DNA of 38,741 nucleotides from Deltaproteobacteria bacterium (GTDB lineage Bacteria; Desulfobacterota; Syntrophia; Syntrophales; UBA2210), in contig JAFGTS010000024.1 of assembly GCA_016933965.1 (NCBI GenBank), forward strand, positions 1 through 38,741, written 5' to 3'. Under the pieces are notes generated by a model that saw only the letters and a list, made by a program, of their open reading frames with translations, had not been told where the DNA came from and ran no database searches. Each line of letters opens with the position of its first letter. Positions within the stretch are counted from its first letter, which is position 1. Positions 8,417-16,118 of this stretch are shown one piece after another. The position numbers and the translations under genes were made by a program.

Positions 8417-9988
8417 ATGGTAACAGGATCGAAAGCTGCAGTCGGATCGGCGGGTCGGTATTTTGAGCCTTCCTATGATGTCATAGTCATCGGCGCGGGG
8501 AACGGCGGTCTCTGCGCGGCACTGAAGCTTGTCCTTGAAGGAGCCAGGGTGCTTCTCCTTGAACAGCACAACCTGCCGGGCGGTTTTGCCACCAGCTTCG
8601 TGCGGGGGCGCTTTGAATTCGAAACGTCACTGCATGAACTCTCGAACGTCGGTTCCCTGGAAAACAAGGGGTTCGTCAGGAAATTTCTCCAGGATGAAGC
8701 GGGTGTCGCCGTTGACTTTGCCGCCGTGCCGGAGGCCTATCACCTCATACTGACCGACAGAAAGGTCAATGTGAAAGTTCCCTTCGGCATCGACCGGTTC
8801 ATCAATACCATCGCCGATGCCGTTCCCGGCAGCAGGGAACCCCTGACCCGATATATGGAGGTATGCCGGGAGGTCTTTCAGGCGATCGGGTATGTGAGTC
8901 GCGCCCAGGGAAAACCGGACCCGTCGGTGCTCATGGAACAATACCGGTCCTTCATGACCACCGCAGGCTACAGCGTCGATGAAGTGACCCGACAATTCGG
9001 TTTTTCCGATGAGGCCCTTGATCTCATCTATCCCTACTGGTGCTATCTCGGTATACCCGTGGACCGGCTTTCTTTCACCATCTGGGCACTGGTGCTCTAT
9101 GACTACCTTGAGCGAGGCGCCTATATTCCGATGATGACCTCCCACGGTATGTCGGCCGCCATCGATGCCAGGATCAGAGAACTGGGAGGACGCACCGAGT
9201 ACAACACGAGGGTCACCGCGATCCTCGTGGAGGACGGACGGGTCGTCGGGGTCGAAACAGAGAGGGGCGAGCGGATCGGGACATCCTGGGTGATTGCCGG
9301 CCTGTCGCCGCATCTCGTGTATAATTCACTTGTTACACCCCGTGCCTCATTGCCGGCGGACGCCTTCAAACTTACCAATGCAAGAAAGATCGGCGCCAGC
9401 GCCTTTGTGGTCTACCTGGGACTTGACGCGTCGCCCGATGACCTGAATATCGAAAGTTACGGATATTTTATCGGGGCCTCCATGGACACCAATAAGGCTT
9501 ATGAGAACTTCTTCACCTTCGAGCCACCGCGCATGCAGGCGTCCATATGTCTCAACAGGGCGAATCCCGACTGCTCGCCTCCGGGGACGACGATCCTTTC
9601 CATGACCGCCCTTGCCGGACCTGATACCTGGAAGGACGTGAAACCTGCGGAGTATTACCGGGTCAAATCCGAATTCGCCCGGGACATAATCGACCAGTTC
9701 AGCGAGGTCGTCGGCTCACCGCTTCGCGAGCACATTGAAGAGATCGAGATCGCCACCCCGCAGACCTTTGCCCGTTATACCGGTTCCTACAAGGGGTCGA
9801 TCTATGCCTATGAACAGGAACCCTGGGATTCGGTCGTCGCGCGCGCCATGACCCTTCCACAGGAGCAGTACGTCACGGGGCTTGAATTCGCCGGCGGTTA
9901 CGCCGCCATGGGGAACGGCTACGAGGCGACCATGCTTTCTGGAAGGACAACGGCCCAGATGGTGATGGCGAAAATGAGGCGTTCCTGA
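8417..9988 (+). CDS. Phytoene desaturase/CrtI-like FAD-dependent oxidoreductase
   Basis: Flavoprotein of 523 aa. The Rossmann dinucleotide motif is VIVIGAGNGGLCAALKL, followed by LLLEQHNLPGGFATSF and a C-terminal AGGYAAMGNGYEATMLSGR segment for FAD. The family includes CrtI, retinol saturase and related desaturases or isomerases. No carotenoid synthesis gene is in the window, so a lipid or acyl substrate is more likely (inference). The frame is open further upstream into the reductase gene, but ATG 8417 is preferred because it follows GGGAAG and starts just before the Rossmann fold. Last gene of the first operon. A distant relative is at 28997-30385. Confidence 0.88.
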   Translation: MVTGSKAAVGSAGRYFEPSYDVIVIGAGNGGLCAALKLVLEGARVLLLEQHNLPGGFATSFVRGRFEFETSLHELSNVGSLENKGFVRKFLQDEAGVAVDFAAVPEAYHLILTDRKVNVKVPFGIDRFINTIADAVPGSREPLTRYMEVCREVFQAIGYVSRAQGKPDPSVLMEQYRSFMTTAGYSVDEVTRQFGFSDEALDLIYPYWCYLGIPVDRLSFTIWALVLYDYLERGAYIPMMTSHGMSAAIDARIRELGGRTEYNTRVTAILVEDGRVVGVETERGERIGTSWVIAGLSPHLVYNSLVTPRASLPADAFKLTNARKIGASAFVVYLGLDASPDDLNIESYGYFIGASMDTNKAYENFFTFEPPRMQASICLNRANPDCSPPGTTILSMTALAGPDTWKDVKPAEYYRVKSEFARDIIDQFSEVVGSPLREHIEEIEIATPQTFARYTGSYKGSIYAYEQEPWDSVVARAMTLPQEQYVTGLEFAGGYAAMGNGYEATMLSGRTTAQMVMAKMRRS

Positions 9989-10035
9989 GGGACAGGACCC
10001 GCGCACAATACATTTCTTTTGACCCTGCCGAGGTT

Positions 10036-10067
10036 TTCGGGTATTTCTATGTACATAGTTACCCGAA
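10036..10067. repeat. Nested inverted repeat, intergenic
   Basis: TTCGGGTA (10036-10043) pairs with TACCCGAA (10060-10067). Between them is the perfect palindrome CTATGTACATAG (10047-10058). No T-run follows, so it is not a normal terminator. It could stabilise the 3' end of the operon transcript or bind a protein. It abuts the palindromic element that starts at 10072. Confidence 0.5.
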
Positions 10068-10071
10068 GAAA

Positions 10072-10283
10072 AATTCCTTTTTCACTGAGCCCGAAACGTT
10101 TTTCAGGGAGCGGGATTCGAAAATCGGGAATCATGATTCGGAAAATCAGCATTGCTTAACCGTTGCATTGGTGTTTTTCTGTTTTACGATTTGTGATTTT
10201 CACTATGGCACTCTGTCGCTTTGCCCCTTTGCCACTGACTGTAAATGTATCAAAAGCGTTTCGGGCCCGGCAAAAAAGGAATT
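10072..10283. repeat. MITE-like element, family A copy 1
   Basis: Imperfect terminal inverted repeats of about 32 bases bound this 212-bp noncoding stretch. AATTCCTTTTT (10072-10082) faces AAAAAGGAATT (10273-10283), and GCCCGAAACG (10089-10098) faces CGTTTCGGGC (10257-10266). Its termini resemble those of the element at about 24797-24939. Inside are a near-direct repeat (GATTCG-AAAATC at 10114 and 10135) and a weak promoter-like pair, TTGCAT 10163 and TACGAT 10185, which could drive the ligase at 10339. No transposase is encoded. Confidence 0.6.
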
Positions 10284-10338
10284 CATATAAAATATGGCTT
10301 TCCAACTATTCAAAAATCACAAAAGGAGGTAACGCGCA

Positions 10339-11970
10339 ATGATGATGGATGTTCCCCTGTTGCTCCGGAGCTTTCTCCTGCGAGCGGCAAAGTTCTTCCC
10401 CAGGAAGGAAATCCTTTCGGTCTATCCCGATGGCATTTTCCGTTACACCTATGCCGACTATTTCAAGCGCACCTGCCAGCTGGCGCACGCACTTGAATCG
10501 CTCGGCGTGAAAAGAGGGGACCGGGTTGCCAGTATTGCCCTGAACAATCACAGGCACCTTGAGCTGTATTACGGGGTGCCCTGCATGGGCGCGGTCCTGC
10601 ATACGGCGAATTTCAGGCTTCCGCTGCACCATCTGGTCTATATCCTCAACCATGCCGAGGACAAGGTGCTCTTTATCGAGGAAGACCTGTTGTTCATCGT
10701 GGAAGCCATCAAGGACCAGCTCAAGACGATCGAGCACTTCGTGGTTCTCAGCCAGAGCGGCAAGATCCCCGAGACGACCCTCTCGCCGGTCTATTCCTAC
10801 GACGAGCTCATTTCGGGATTCCCCGAAGAATATGATTTTCCCACGGATCTCGATGAGCGGTCCCCCGCCATGATGTGTTACACATCGGCTACGACGGGTG
10901 ATCCGAAGGGTGTGGTATACACCCACAGGAGCATTGTGCTGCACAGCTATGCCGGGGGTGTCACCTTTGGCGTGTTGGAAGAAGATTGTGTCCTTCATGT
11001 CGTTCCCATGTTCCATGCCAATGCGTGGGGGTTGCCGCATCTGTGTCTGGGAATGGGACTGAAACATATCCTGCCGGGCAGGGATGTCCTTGATATGGGC
11101 AAGATATGCGGCATCATCGCCGATGAAAAGGTGACCGTGACCTGCGGGGTTCCCACCATCTGGCTCATGCTTTACAATTATCTCGAGCAGGGCGGGGCCC
11201 ATGATTTTTCGTCCCTGCGGGTCATTGCCAGCGGCGGTTCGGCCTGTCCTCTGGCCCTCATGAGAAACCTGAACGAAAAGTATAATTTCCCCATCAGGCA
11301 GGCTTACGGCGGAACGGAAACGTCACCCCTGGCGACGGCGGCCCTGGAGAAAAGTTATATGAAGGACCTTTCCCCTGGTGATCTTTACAGTATCCGCAAC
11401 AGTGCCGGCCTGCTCGCCCTTGGACTCGACATGCGGATCGTGAACGCTGAAACGGGGAAGGATGTTGCCATGGATGGCGAGGAAATGGGGGAGATCTGGC
11501 TCAGGGGACCCTGGATCGCTGATGAGTATTACAAGGAACCGGAACGCTCCGCTCAGTCATTCATTGACGGCTGGTTCCATACGGGGGACGTGGGGACCAT
11601 CGACGAAGAGGGGTACGTCAGGCTTGTGGACCGGACCAAGGACCTTCTGAAAAGCGGCGGTGAATGGATCTCTTCGGTGGACCTGGAGAACATCATCATG
11701 GCCCATCCAAAGGTGATGGAGGCGGCCATTATCGGCGTGCCCGATCCGAAATGGCAGGAAGTCCCCTTTGCCTGTGTCGTCGTCCAGCCCGGTGAGCGTT
11801 TGACCCCCCAGGAAATGCAGGATTTCCTCAAGGACAAGGTGAAGGCGTCCTACTGGATCCCCAAGCAGTATGCCTTCCTTGACGCCCTGCCGAAGACGAG
11901 CGTCCTGAAGTTTGACAAGAAGGAGCTCAGGAAGATGTTCGCTGACGGGAAGCTGGAGGTCATCGAATAA
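10339..11970 (+). CDS. AMP-forming fatty acid-CoA ligase
   Basis: Acyl-CoA synthetase of 543 aa resembling medium/long-chain fatty acyl-CoA ligases. Motifs are CYTSATTGDPKG (P-loop, with Ala in place of the usual Gly), QAYGGTETSP, WFHTGDVGTIDEEGY with the intact Thr-Gly-Asp, DRTKDLLKSGGEWISSVDLE, and a C-terminal SVLKFDKKELR where the catalytic lysine is expected. AAAGGAGG lies 9 bases before ATG 10339. It stands alone after a 350-bp gap and ends at its own terminator, so it is probably regulated apart from the first operon. It may supply acyl-CoA to the nearby dehydrogenases; specificity unknown. Confidence 0.92.
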   Translation: MMMDVPLLLRSFLLRAAKFFPRKEILSVYPDGIFRYTYADYFKRTCQLAHALESLGVKRGDRVASIALNNHRHLELYYGVPCMGAVLHTANFRLPLHHLVYILNHAEDKVLFIEEDLLFIVEAIKDQLKTIEHFVVLSQSGKIPETTLSPVYSYDELISGFPEEYDFPTDLDERSPAMMCYTSATTGDPKGVVYTHRSIVLHSYAGGVTFGVLEEDCVLHVVPMFHANAWGLPHLCLGMGLKHILPGRDVLDMGKICGIIADEKVTVTCGVPTIWLMLYNYLEQGGAHDFSSLRVIASGGSACPLALMRNLNEKYNFPIRQAYGGTETSPLATAALEKSYMKDLSPGDLYSIRNSAGLLALGLDMRIVNAETGKDVAMDGEEMGEIWLRGPWIADEYYKEPERSAQSFIDGWFHTGDVGTIDEEGYVRLVDRTKDLLKSGGEWISSVDLENIIMAHPKVMEAAIIGVPDPKWQEVPFACVVVQPGERLTPQEMQDFLKDKVKASYWIPKQYAFLDALPKTSVLKFDKKELRKMFADGKLEVIE

Positions 11971-12000
11971 TTGCTTTGACCACACTGCTGAAATGGACAG

Positions 12001-12033
12001 AGGCGGGAGCCGTCAGACTCCCGCCTTTCTATT
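12001..12033 (+). terminator. Rho-independent terminator of the ligase gene
   Basis: AGGCGGGAG (12001-12009) and CTCCCGCCT (12018-12026) form a 9-bp GC-rich stem with an 8-base loop, followed by TTCTATTT. The T-rich side serves the plus strand. The hairpin sits between the converging ligase and etfA genes and may also slow minus-strand transcription, though no T-run lies on that side. Confidence 0.85.
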
Positions 12034-13003
12034 TCCGGGAATGGACCGCCTTAACAAATGTCGGAATGAATTGCGTCAGGTCCTCCACGATACAGTAATC
12101 AGATACCCCGAAGATCGGGGCCGACGGATCGGAGTTAACGGCGATGACGAGCTGTGAGCCCTTCATGCCGGCGATATGCTGGCTTGAACCGGAAATGCCG
12201 CAGGCGATGTAGAGCTTTGGTGAAACGGTTTTCCCCGTCATGCCGATCTGGTGACCGTAATCGAACAATCCCGCATCGCAGGCGGCCCGTGATGCGCCAA
12301 CGGCCGATTTCGAAAAGACCGATGACATCTCGTATATCAGAGGGACATTCTCCGCTGTTCCCACCCCCTTGCCCGCCGAGACGATGACGTCGGCCTTTCC
12401 CAGTTCCAGCCCCGCGTATCCTGCTTCCCGTATCGAGACGGTCCGTGTTCCTGTCGGAACGTGGTGAAACGGTACGCGGTCGACCGGTCCCGGTGTATCC
12501 GCCTTTCCAGTGATCGCGGGCCAGGCTCCCGGGAGAATAGAGAGAACCGCCCGCTCGGTCAAAGTGCTTACGACGGCGACGATCTTTCCTCCCCACTGGG
12601 AACGGTCAAAGGTGAGATTCCCGGCTTCCGTTAAGAAGGCTTCAACCCCTGTCACACAGGCTGCGTCGAGACCGAGTGCCAGCAGTGGAACAAGTTCATA
12701 ACCGGCGGCAGCGGTATGGGGGAGGCAGACGAACCGGGGGGGCGCATCCCCGAGAACATCCAGGATGGCGGATGCGTAAGCTTCCGCGTTGAACAGGTCG
12801 AGACCATCTCCCTGAATGTCGATGACGGGAAGCCCGGTGTCTTCGGCGAGTATGCGCGCCGGTCGACTCGATGAGCCGCCTGCGACGACGATCGTCACCG
12901 TTCCATTGATAGCCTGTGCCAGCTCGACAGCGCAGGAGACCGTCTCATAGGTGACCGGTGTGATCTCATCACCGATCCGTTCAGCGATCACGACAATGGA
13001 CAT
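12029..13003 (-). CDS. etfA: Electron transfer flavoprotein alpha subunit
   Basis: EtfA, 324 aa, binds the redox FAD of the ETF heterodimer and carries electrons from acyl-CoA dehydrogenases. It begins MSIVVIAERIGDEITPV and has the N-terminal ETF domain. The C-terminal FAD domain shows CGISGSSQHIAGMKGSQ, then INSDPSAPIF-type spacing (here VNSDPSAPIFGVSDY). GGAGGAAAGGG upstream fixes the ATG at 13003; the frame extends 13 codons further without a better site. It lies 39 bases after etfB. Whether this ETF is of the simple or the bifurcating type cannot be settled by eye. Confidence 0.94.
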   Translation of the reverse strand: MSIVVIAERIGDEITPVTYETVSCAVELAQAINGTVTIVVAGGSSSRPARILAEDTGLPVIDIQGDGLDLFNAEAYASAILDVLGDAPPRFVCLPHTAAAGYELVPLLALGLDAACVTGVEAFLTEAGNLTFDRSQWGGKIVAVVSTLTERAVLSILPGAWPAITGKADTPGPVDRVPFHHVPTGTRTVSIREAGYAGLELGKADVIVSAGKGVGTAENVPLIYEMSSVFSKSAVGASRAACDAGLFDYGHQIGMTGKTVSPKLYIACGISGSSQHIAGMKGSQLVIAVNSDPSAPIFGVSDYCIVEDLTQFIPTFVKAVHSRK

Positions 13004-13042
13004 GAATCCCTTTCCTCCATTATGGCGATCCGGCTCCGGCAT

Positions 13043-13813
13043 TTACAGCATTCCCCGCTCATGAAGCGATACGAGCAGGGCCTGTGCCTTTTCTTCTGTG
13101 GTTCCAGAAAGAAATATACCCTTCGTCCCCTGCGCGGGGTGCCGGAGTCGTGTCACCCGTTCCCTGGCAGCCGGTGGGGACAGTGTTTCCCCCTCGATCG
13201 TCGTGAGTTCCTGGTGACGGGCCCGGAGGACATTCGACAGGGCCGGATATCGGGGTCTGTTAATGCCGGACTGGATGGTCAGCAAGGCCGGCAGGGCCAG
13301 CGTAAGACACACATGCCGGCCCCCTTCGATCTCCCGCTCCACAAAGAGGGTTTCCCCCCGGTCGTCGAGCTCTCGGTGAATGACCGACGCGGCGCAGGGA
13401 TATCCCATAAGGGCGGCGGTCATCTGTCCCACCTGGCAGTGCATGTCGTCTTCCGCCATGACCCCGGTCAGGATCAGGTCGTAACTCTGTTCCCGTGCCC
13501 AGGCGGCTATCATTGAGGCCGTTTCGAGCGGTGTCTCGAAGCGTCCTTCCCCGGTATGAACATGGATACCACGGGAGGCTCCCATTCCGAGCGCCTTCCG
13601 GAGTGTCTCCGTGACACGCGGCGGGCCGACGGAAATAACGTCTATCGTTTCAACGGGACGCTCCTCCCGTATCTTCAGTGCTTCTTCGAGGGCGAACTCA
13701 TCGAAACGGTTCATCCGGTATGTTCCTTCAAACAGGATACGACGCCGTGTTTCGTCGATGTTCAGAAGCCCTTCCAGGTCCGGGACCTGCTTGATGCAGA
13801 CAAGGATGCGCAT
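13043..13813 (-). CDS. etfB: Electron transfer flavoprotein beta subunit
   Basis: EtfB, 256 aa, begins MRILVCIKQVPD, the typical ETF-beta start. The nucleotide-binding segment GVMAEDDMHCQVGQMTAALMG is followed by the family C-terminal INRPRYPALSNVLRARHQEL. It forms a heterodimer with EtfA downstream. Its start is unusual: no good Shine-Dalgarno is visible, and the bases just upstream are an 8-bp tandem repeat (13818-13857) whose minus-strand reading gives only AGG about 10 bases before ATG. The gene runs divergently from the phosphatase/dehydrogenase/kinase cluster starting at 14102, which could be its electron donor set. Confidence 0.94.
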   Translation of the reverse strand: MRILVCIKQVPDLEGLLNIDETRRRILFEGTYRMNRFDEFALEEALKIREERPVETIDVISVGPPRVTETLRKALGMGASRGIHVHTGEGRFETPLETASMIAAWAREQSYDLILTGVMAEDDMHCQVGQMTAALMGYPCAASVIHRELDDRGETLFVEREIEGGRHVCLTLALPALLTIQSGINRPRYPALSNVLRARHQELTTIEGETLSPPAARERVTRLRHPAQGTKGIFLSGTTEEKAQALLVSLHERGML

Positions 13814-13817
13814 GTTC

Positions 13818-13857
13818 TGAATACCTGAATACCTAAGTGCCTAAGTGCCTAAGTGCC
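13818..13857. repeat. 8-bp tandem repeat next to the etfB start
   Basis: Five 8-base units run in phase: TGAATACC twice, then TAAGTGCC three times. The array starts 4 bases upstream of the etfB ATG (13813 on the minus strand) and so occupies its ribosome-binding and leader position. Confidence 0.8.
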
Positions 13858-13868
13858 TGATAAAACAT

Positions 13869-13947
13869 ACCTCCCCTTTGGAAAGGGGGATCGAGGGGGA
13901 TCTTAAATACATAAATCCCTCCCGGCCTCCCTTTACGAAAGGGAGGT
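13869..13947. repeat. Imperfect palindromic repeat element
   Basis: ACCTCCC at 13869 and GGGAGGT at 13941-13947 close a 79-base imperfect palindrome. Each arm has its own hairpin: CCCCTTT/AAAGGGG around 13873-13888, and a perfect 9-bp stem CCTCCCTTT/AAAGGGAGG with loop ACG at 13926-13946. It resembles the G-rich dispersed repeats with GGGGGAT arms seen in many bacterial genomes (from memory, not searched). No T-run follows either stem. Confidence 0.65.
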
Positions 13948-13956
13948 GAAAAAACC

Positions 13957-13998
13957 TAATCCGTAATCCGTAATCCGTAATCCGTAATCCGTAATCCC
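13957..13998. repeat. 7-bp tandem repeat
   Basis: TAATCCG is repeated five times without change (13957-13991), followed by a sixth unit TAATCCC. It is noncoding, lying between the palindromic element and the promoter of the 14102 gene. Confidence 0.85.
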
Positions 13999-14043
13999 AT
14001 TCTCCCTCCTACCCCAGACAGCGTTTTTTTGCAATATAAAAAA

Positions 14044-14053
14044 CGAACGTTCG
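14044..14053. promoter_or_regulatory. Candidate TetR-type operator
   Basis: CGAACGTTCG is a perfect 10-base palindrome placed 12 bases upstream of the TTGACA of the cluster promoter. Short palindromes of this GAACGTTC type are common TetR-family targets, and a TetR-like gene lies in the same operon at 16119-16808. Binding is inferred. Confidence 0.5.
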
Positions 14054-14065
14054 CTCATTTATTTG

Positions 14066-14095
14066 TTGACAAGGAACGGTTCGGCGGACTATACG
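14066..14095 (+). promoter_or_regulatory. Sigma70-type promoter of the 14102 cluster
   Basis: TTGACA (14066-14071), an 18-base spacer and TATACG (14090-14095). A start of transcription near 14102 would coincide with the ATG of the first gene, suggesting a leaderless or nearly leaderless message. No Shine-Dalgarno is visible there. Confidence 0.55.
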
Positions 14096-14101
14096 AATGT
14101 C

Positions 14102-14812
14102 ATGGGCATGATCTACATGATACGGCACGGACAGGCCTCTTTCGGCCGGCGGAATTACGACAGGATCTCCCCGCTGGGTATCAGGCAATCGCGGATTCTC
14201 GGAGAATACCTTGTCCACACAGGGCTCCGGTTCGACGCGGTCTATTCATGGAAACTTGAACGCCAGCAAGCGACGGCACGGGAAGTTATCGCCTGTTATC
14301 GCGAAGGGGGATTGGACATTCCCGATGTCATTTTTTCTGAAGCACTGAATGAGTTCGACTCAAAGGCCGTCATCATGGCCCAGGTTCCGGACATGGTAAG
14401 AGAGAACCCCGGGGTGACGAAGGATATCGAGAACATTTACACCGACAGAAAGTCGTTCCAGAAGGTTTTTGAAGAGGCCGTCCTGCGATGGATCTCGGGT
14501 AAATATCAAAAAACGGGCCTGGAGCCATGGCAGGATTTTTCTTCGCGGGTCTGTGGGGGTATCAGAATGATCATCGCTGAACAGGGCAGGGGGAAGAAGA
14601 TCTCCCTGTTCACATCGGGAGGTGCCATTTCGGCCCTGCTGCAGAATTCACTGTCGTTGCCGGCAGAACAGGCTATCAGGCTGAGCTGGCAGATCATCAA
14701 TACCTCGGTGACTCGTTTCATGTACGATGACGAACGGATCACCCTGGCGGGGTTCAACATGATCTCCCATCTTGAGCTGCAGAAGGACCCATCGCTGATC
14801 ACGTATCGGTAA
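14102..14812 (+). CDS. Histidine phosphatase-superfamily protein with a Ser at the second His site
   Basis: A phosphoglycerate-mutase-like protein of 236 aa beginning MGMIYMIRHGQASFG, with the catalytic Arg-His-Gly triad at residues 8-10. The second catalytic histidine of the superfamily (usually in a His-Gly-Gly motif) is replaced in FTSGGAIS, with Ser at about residue 172. From memory, relatives beside acyl-CoA dehydrogenases share this change; I could not check it. Dephosphorylation of a small phosphate ester is possible, perhaps linked to the kinase at 16805. The chosen ATG matches the usual family start. The frame continues upstream to a TTG at 14063 inside the promoter, which I reject. 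Confidence 0.85.
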   Translation: MGMIYMIRHGQASFGRRNYDRISPLGIRQSRILGEYLVHTGLRFDAVYSWKLERQQATAREVIACYREGGLDIPDVIFSEALNEFDSKAVIMAQVPDMVRENPGVTKDIENIYTDRKSFQKVFEEAVLRWISGKYQKTGLEPWQDFSSRVCGGIRMIIAEQGRGKKISLFTSGGAISALLQNSLSLPAEQAIRLSWQIINTSVTRFMYDDERITLAGFNMISHLELQKDPSLITYR

Positions 14813-14884
14813 GATGCGGGGCTCCATTACCGCGGTCGGATAAGAATCGCCGGCTTCCACCGGCTGAATAACAGGAGGTATTCT

Positions 14885-16093
14885 ATGGACTTTATGGTAC
14901 CGGAAAAAATACAGGTGATCACCGGGATGATCGACGAATTCGTCGACAGGGAATTGATCCCCCTGGAACCGGAATTTCTGAACAGGACCTTCAGGGATAT
15001 GGTCCCGGTTCTGAGTGAAAAGCGGGACATGGTGCGGAAAATGGAACTATGGGCCCCGAACCATCCACGGGAGTATGGAGGCATGGGGCTGAATCTCGTC
15101 GAGCACGCCTACGTGTCGGAATCACTCGGCAGGTCTCCCATCGGTCATTACGTGTTCGGCTGCCAGGCGCCTGACGCGGGAAACATTGAGATCCTGTATC
15201 TCCATGGAACGGACGAACAGAAGGAAACATGGCTCCGGCCCCTTATTGAAGGGAAGATCAGGAGCTGCTTCAGCATGACCGAGATCGACATGCCCGGTTC
15301 CAATCCCATAATGATGGATACTACGGCCGTAAAGGACGGTGACGAATACGTCATTAACGGACATAAATGGTATACCTCGTCGTCGGACGGGGCCGCCTTT
15401 GCCATTGTCATGGCTGTGACGAATCCTGATGCACCGACCTATTTCCAGACGAGCATGATCATCGTTCCCTGCGATACCCCCGGGTTCAACCAGGTTCGCA
15501 ACATACCGGTCATGGGAGAGGCGGGAACGGATTATAACGGCCACGGCGAGATCATCTACCAGAACTGCCGGGTACCGCAGAAAAACCTCCTGGGACCCGA
15601 GGGGCATGCCTTCGTGATCGCCCAGGAACGCCTCGGGCCGGGACGGATCCACCATTGCATGCGGTGGCTGGGTATCTGCAAGCGGGCCTTTGACCTCATG
15701 TGCAAGCGGGCATCGGAACGGGTCATGACGCCCGATGGAAAGACCCTGGGGACCAGGCAGATCATCCAGTCCTATATCGCCGATTGCGCCGCCGACATCC
15801 AGGCCGCCCGCCTCATGACCCTGCACTCGGCCTGGAAGATCGAGCAGTTTGGTGTCAAAGAGGCGCGAGAGGACATATCGCTCATCAAGTTCTTCGTGGC
15901 GAACGTCATGCAGAAGGTCGTAGACAAGGCGCTCCAGGTGCATGGAGGTCTGGGAATGACCGACGATATCATCATCCCCTGGTTCTACCGGCATGAACGG
16001 GCCGCCAGGATCTACGACGGTGCCGACGAGGTTCACAAGGTCACCGTGGCCCGCAGGATCCTGCGTGGTTACGAGGGAAAGAACATACGGTAG
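14885..16093 (+). CDS. Acyl-CoA dehydrogenase, ACAD10/11-like
   Basis: FAD-dependent acyl-CoA dehydrogenase-fold protein of 402 aa with an AACAGGAGGT ribosome site. CFSMTEIDMPGSNP lies near residue 130, and HGGLGMTDDI is near 354. At the site of the catalytic Glu of medium-chain dehydrogenase (Tyr-Glu-Gly-Thr) it reads YDGADEVH, with Asp378. That motif is typical of the ACAD10/ACAD11 branch. In those proteins the dehydrogenase domain works with an APH-type kinase domain to convert 4-hydroxyacyl-CoA, through a 4-phosphate, to enoyl-CoA. The kinase partner here is a separate gene at 16805, two genes downstream. Classic dehydrogenation is the alternative role. Confidence 0.9.
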   Translation: MDFMVPEKIQVITGMIDEFVDRELIPLEPEFLNRTFRDMVPVLSEKRDMVRKMELWAPNHPREYGGMGLNLVEHAYVSESLGRSPIGHYVFGCQAPDAGNIEILYLHGTDEQKETWLRPLIEGKIRSCFSMTEIDMPGSNPIMMDTTAVKDGDEYVINGHKWYTSSSDGAAFAIVMAVTNPDAPTYFQTSMIIVPCDTPGFNQVRNIPVMGEAGTDYNGHGEIIYQNCRVPQKNLLGPEGHAFVIAQERLGPGRIHHCMRWLGICKRAFDLMCKRASERVMTPDGKTLGTRQIIQSYIADCAADIQAARLMTLHSAWKIEQFGVKEAREDISLIKFFVANVMQKVVDKALQVHGGLGMTDDIIIPWFYRHERAARIYDGADEVHKVTVARRILRGYEGKNIR

Positions 16094-16118
16094 GGGAAAA
16101 CAGAGTGGAGCGGTTTGA

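Noticed and set aside
8417-9988. Carotenoid biosynthesis
   Set aside because: Only CrtI-like flavoproteins are present, with no phytoene synthase or prenyl transferase. The family has many non-carotenoid members.
13818-13998. CRISPR array
   Set aside because: The repeats are contiguous 7- and 8-base units without spacers.
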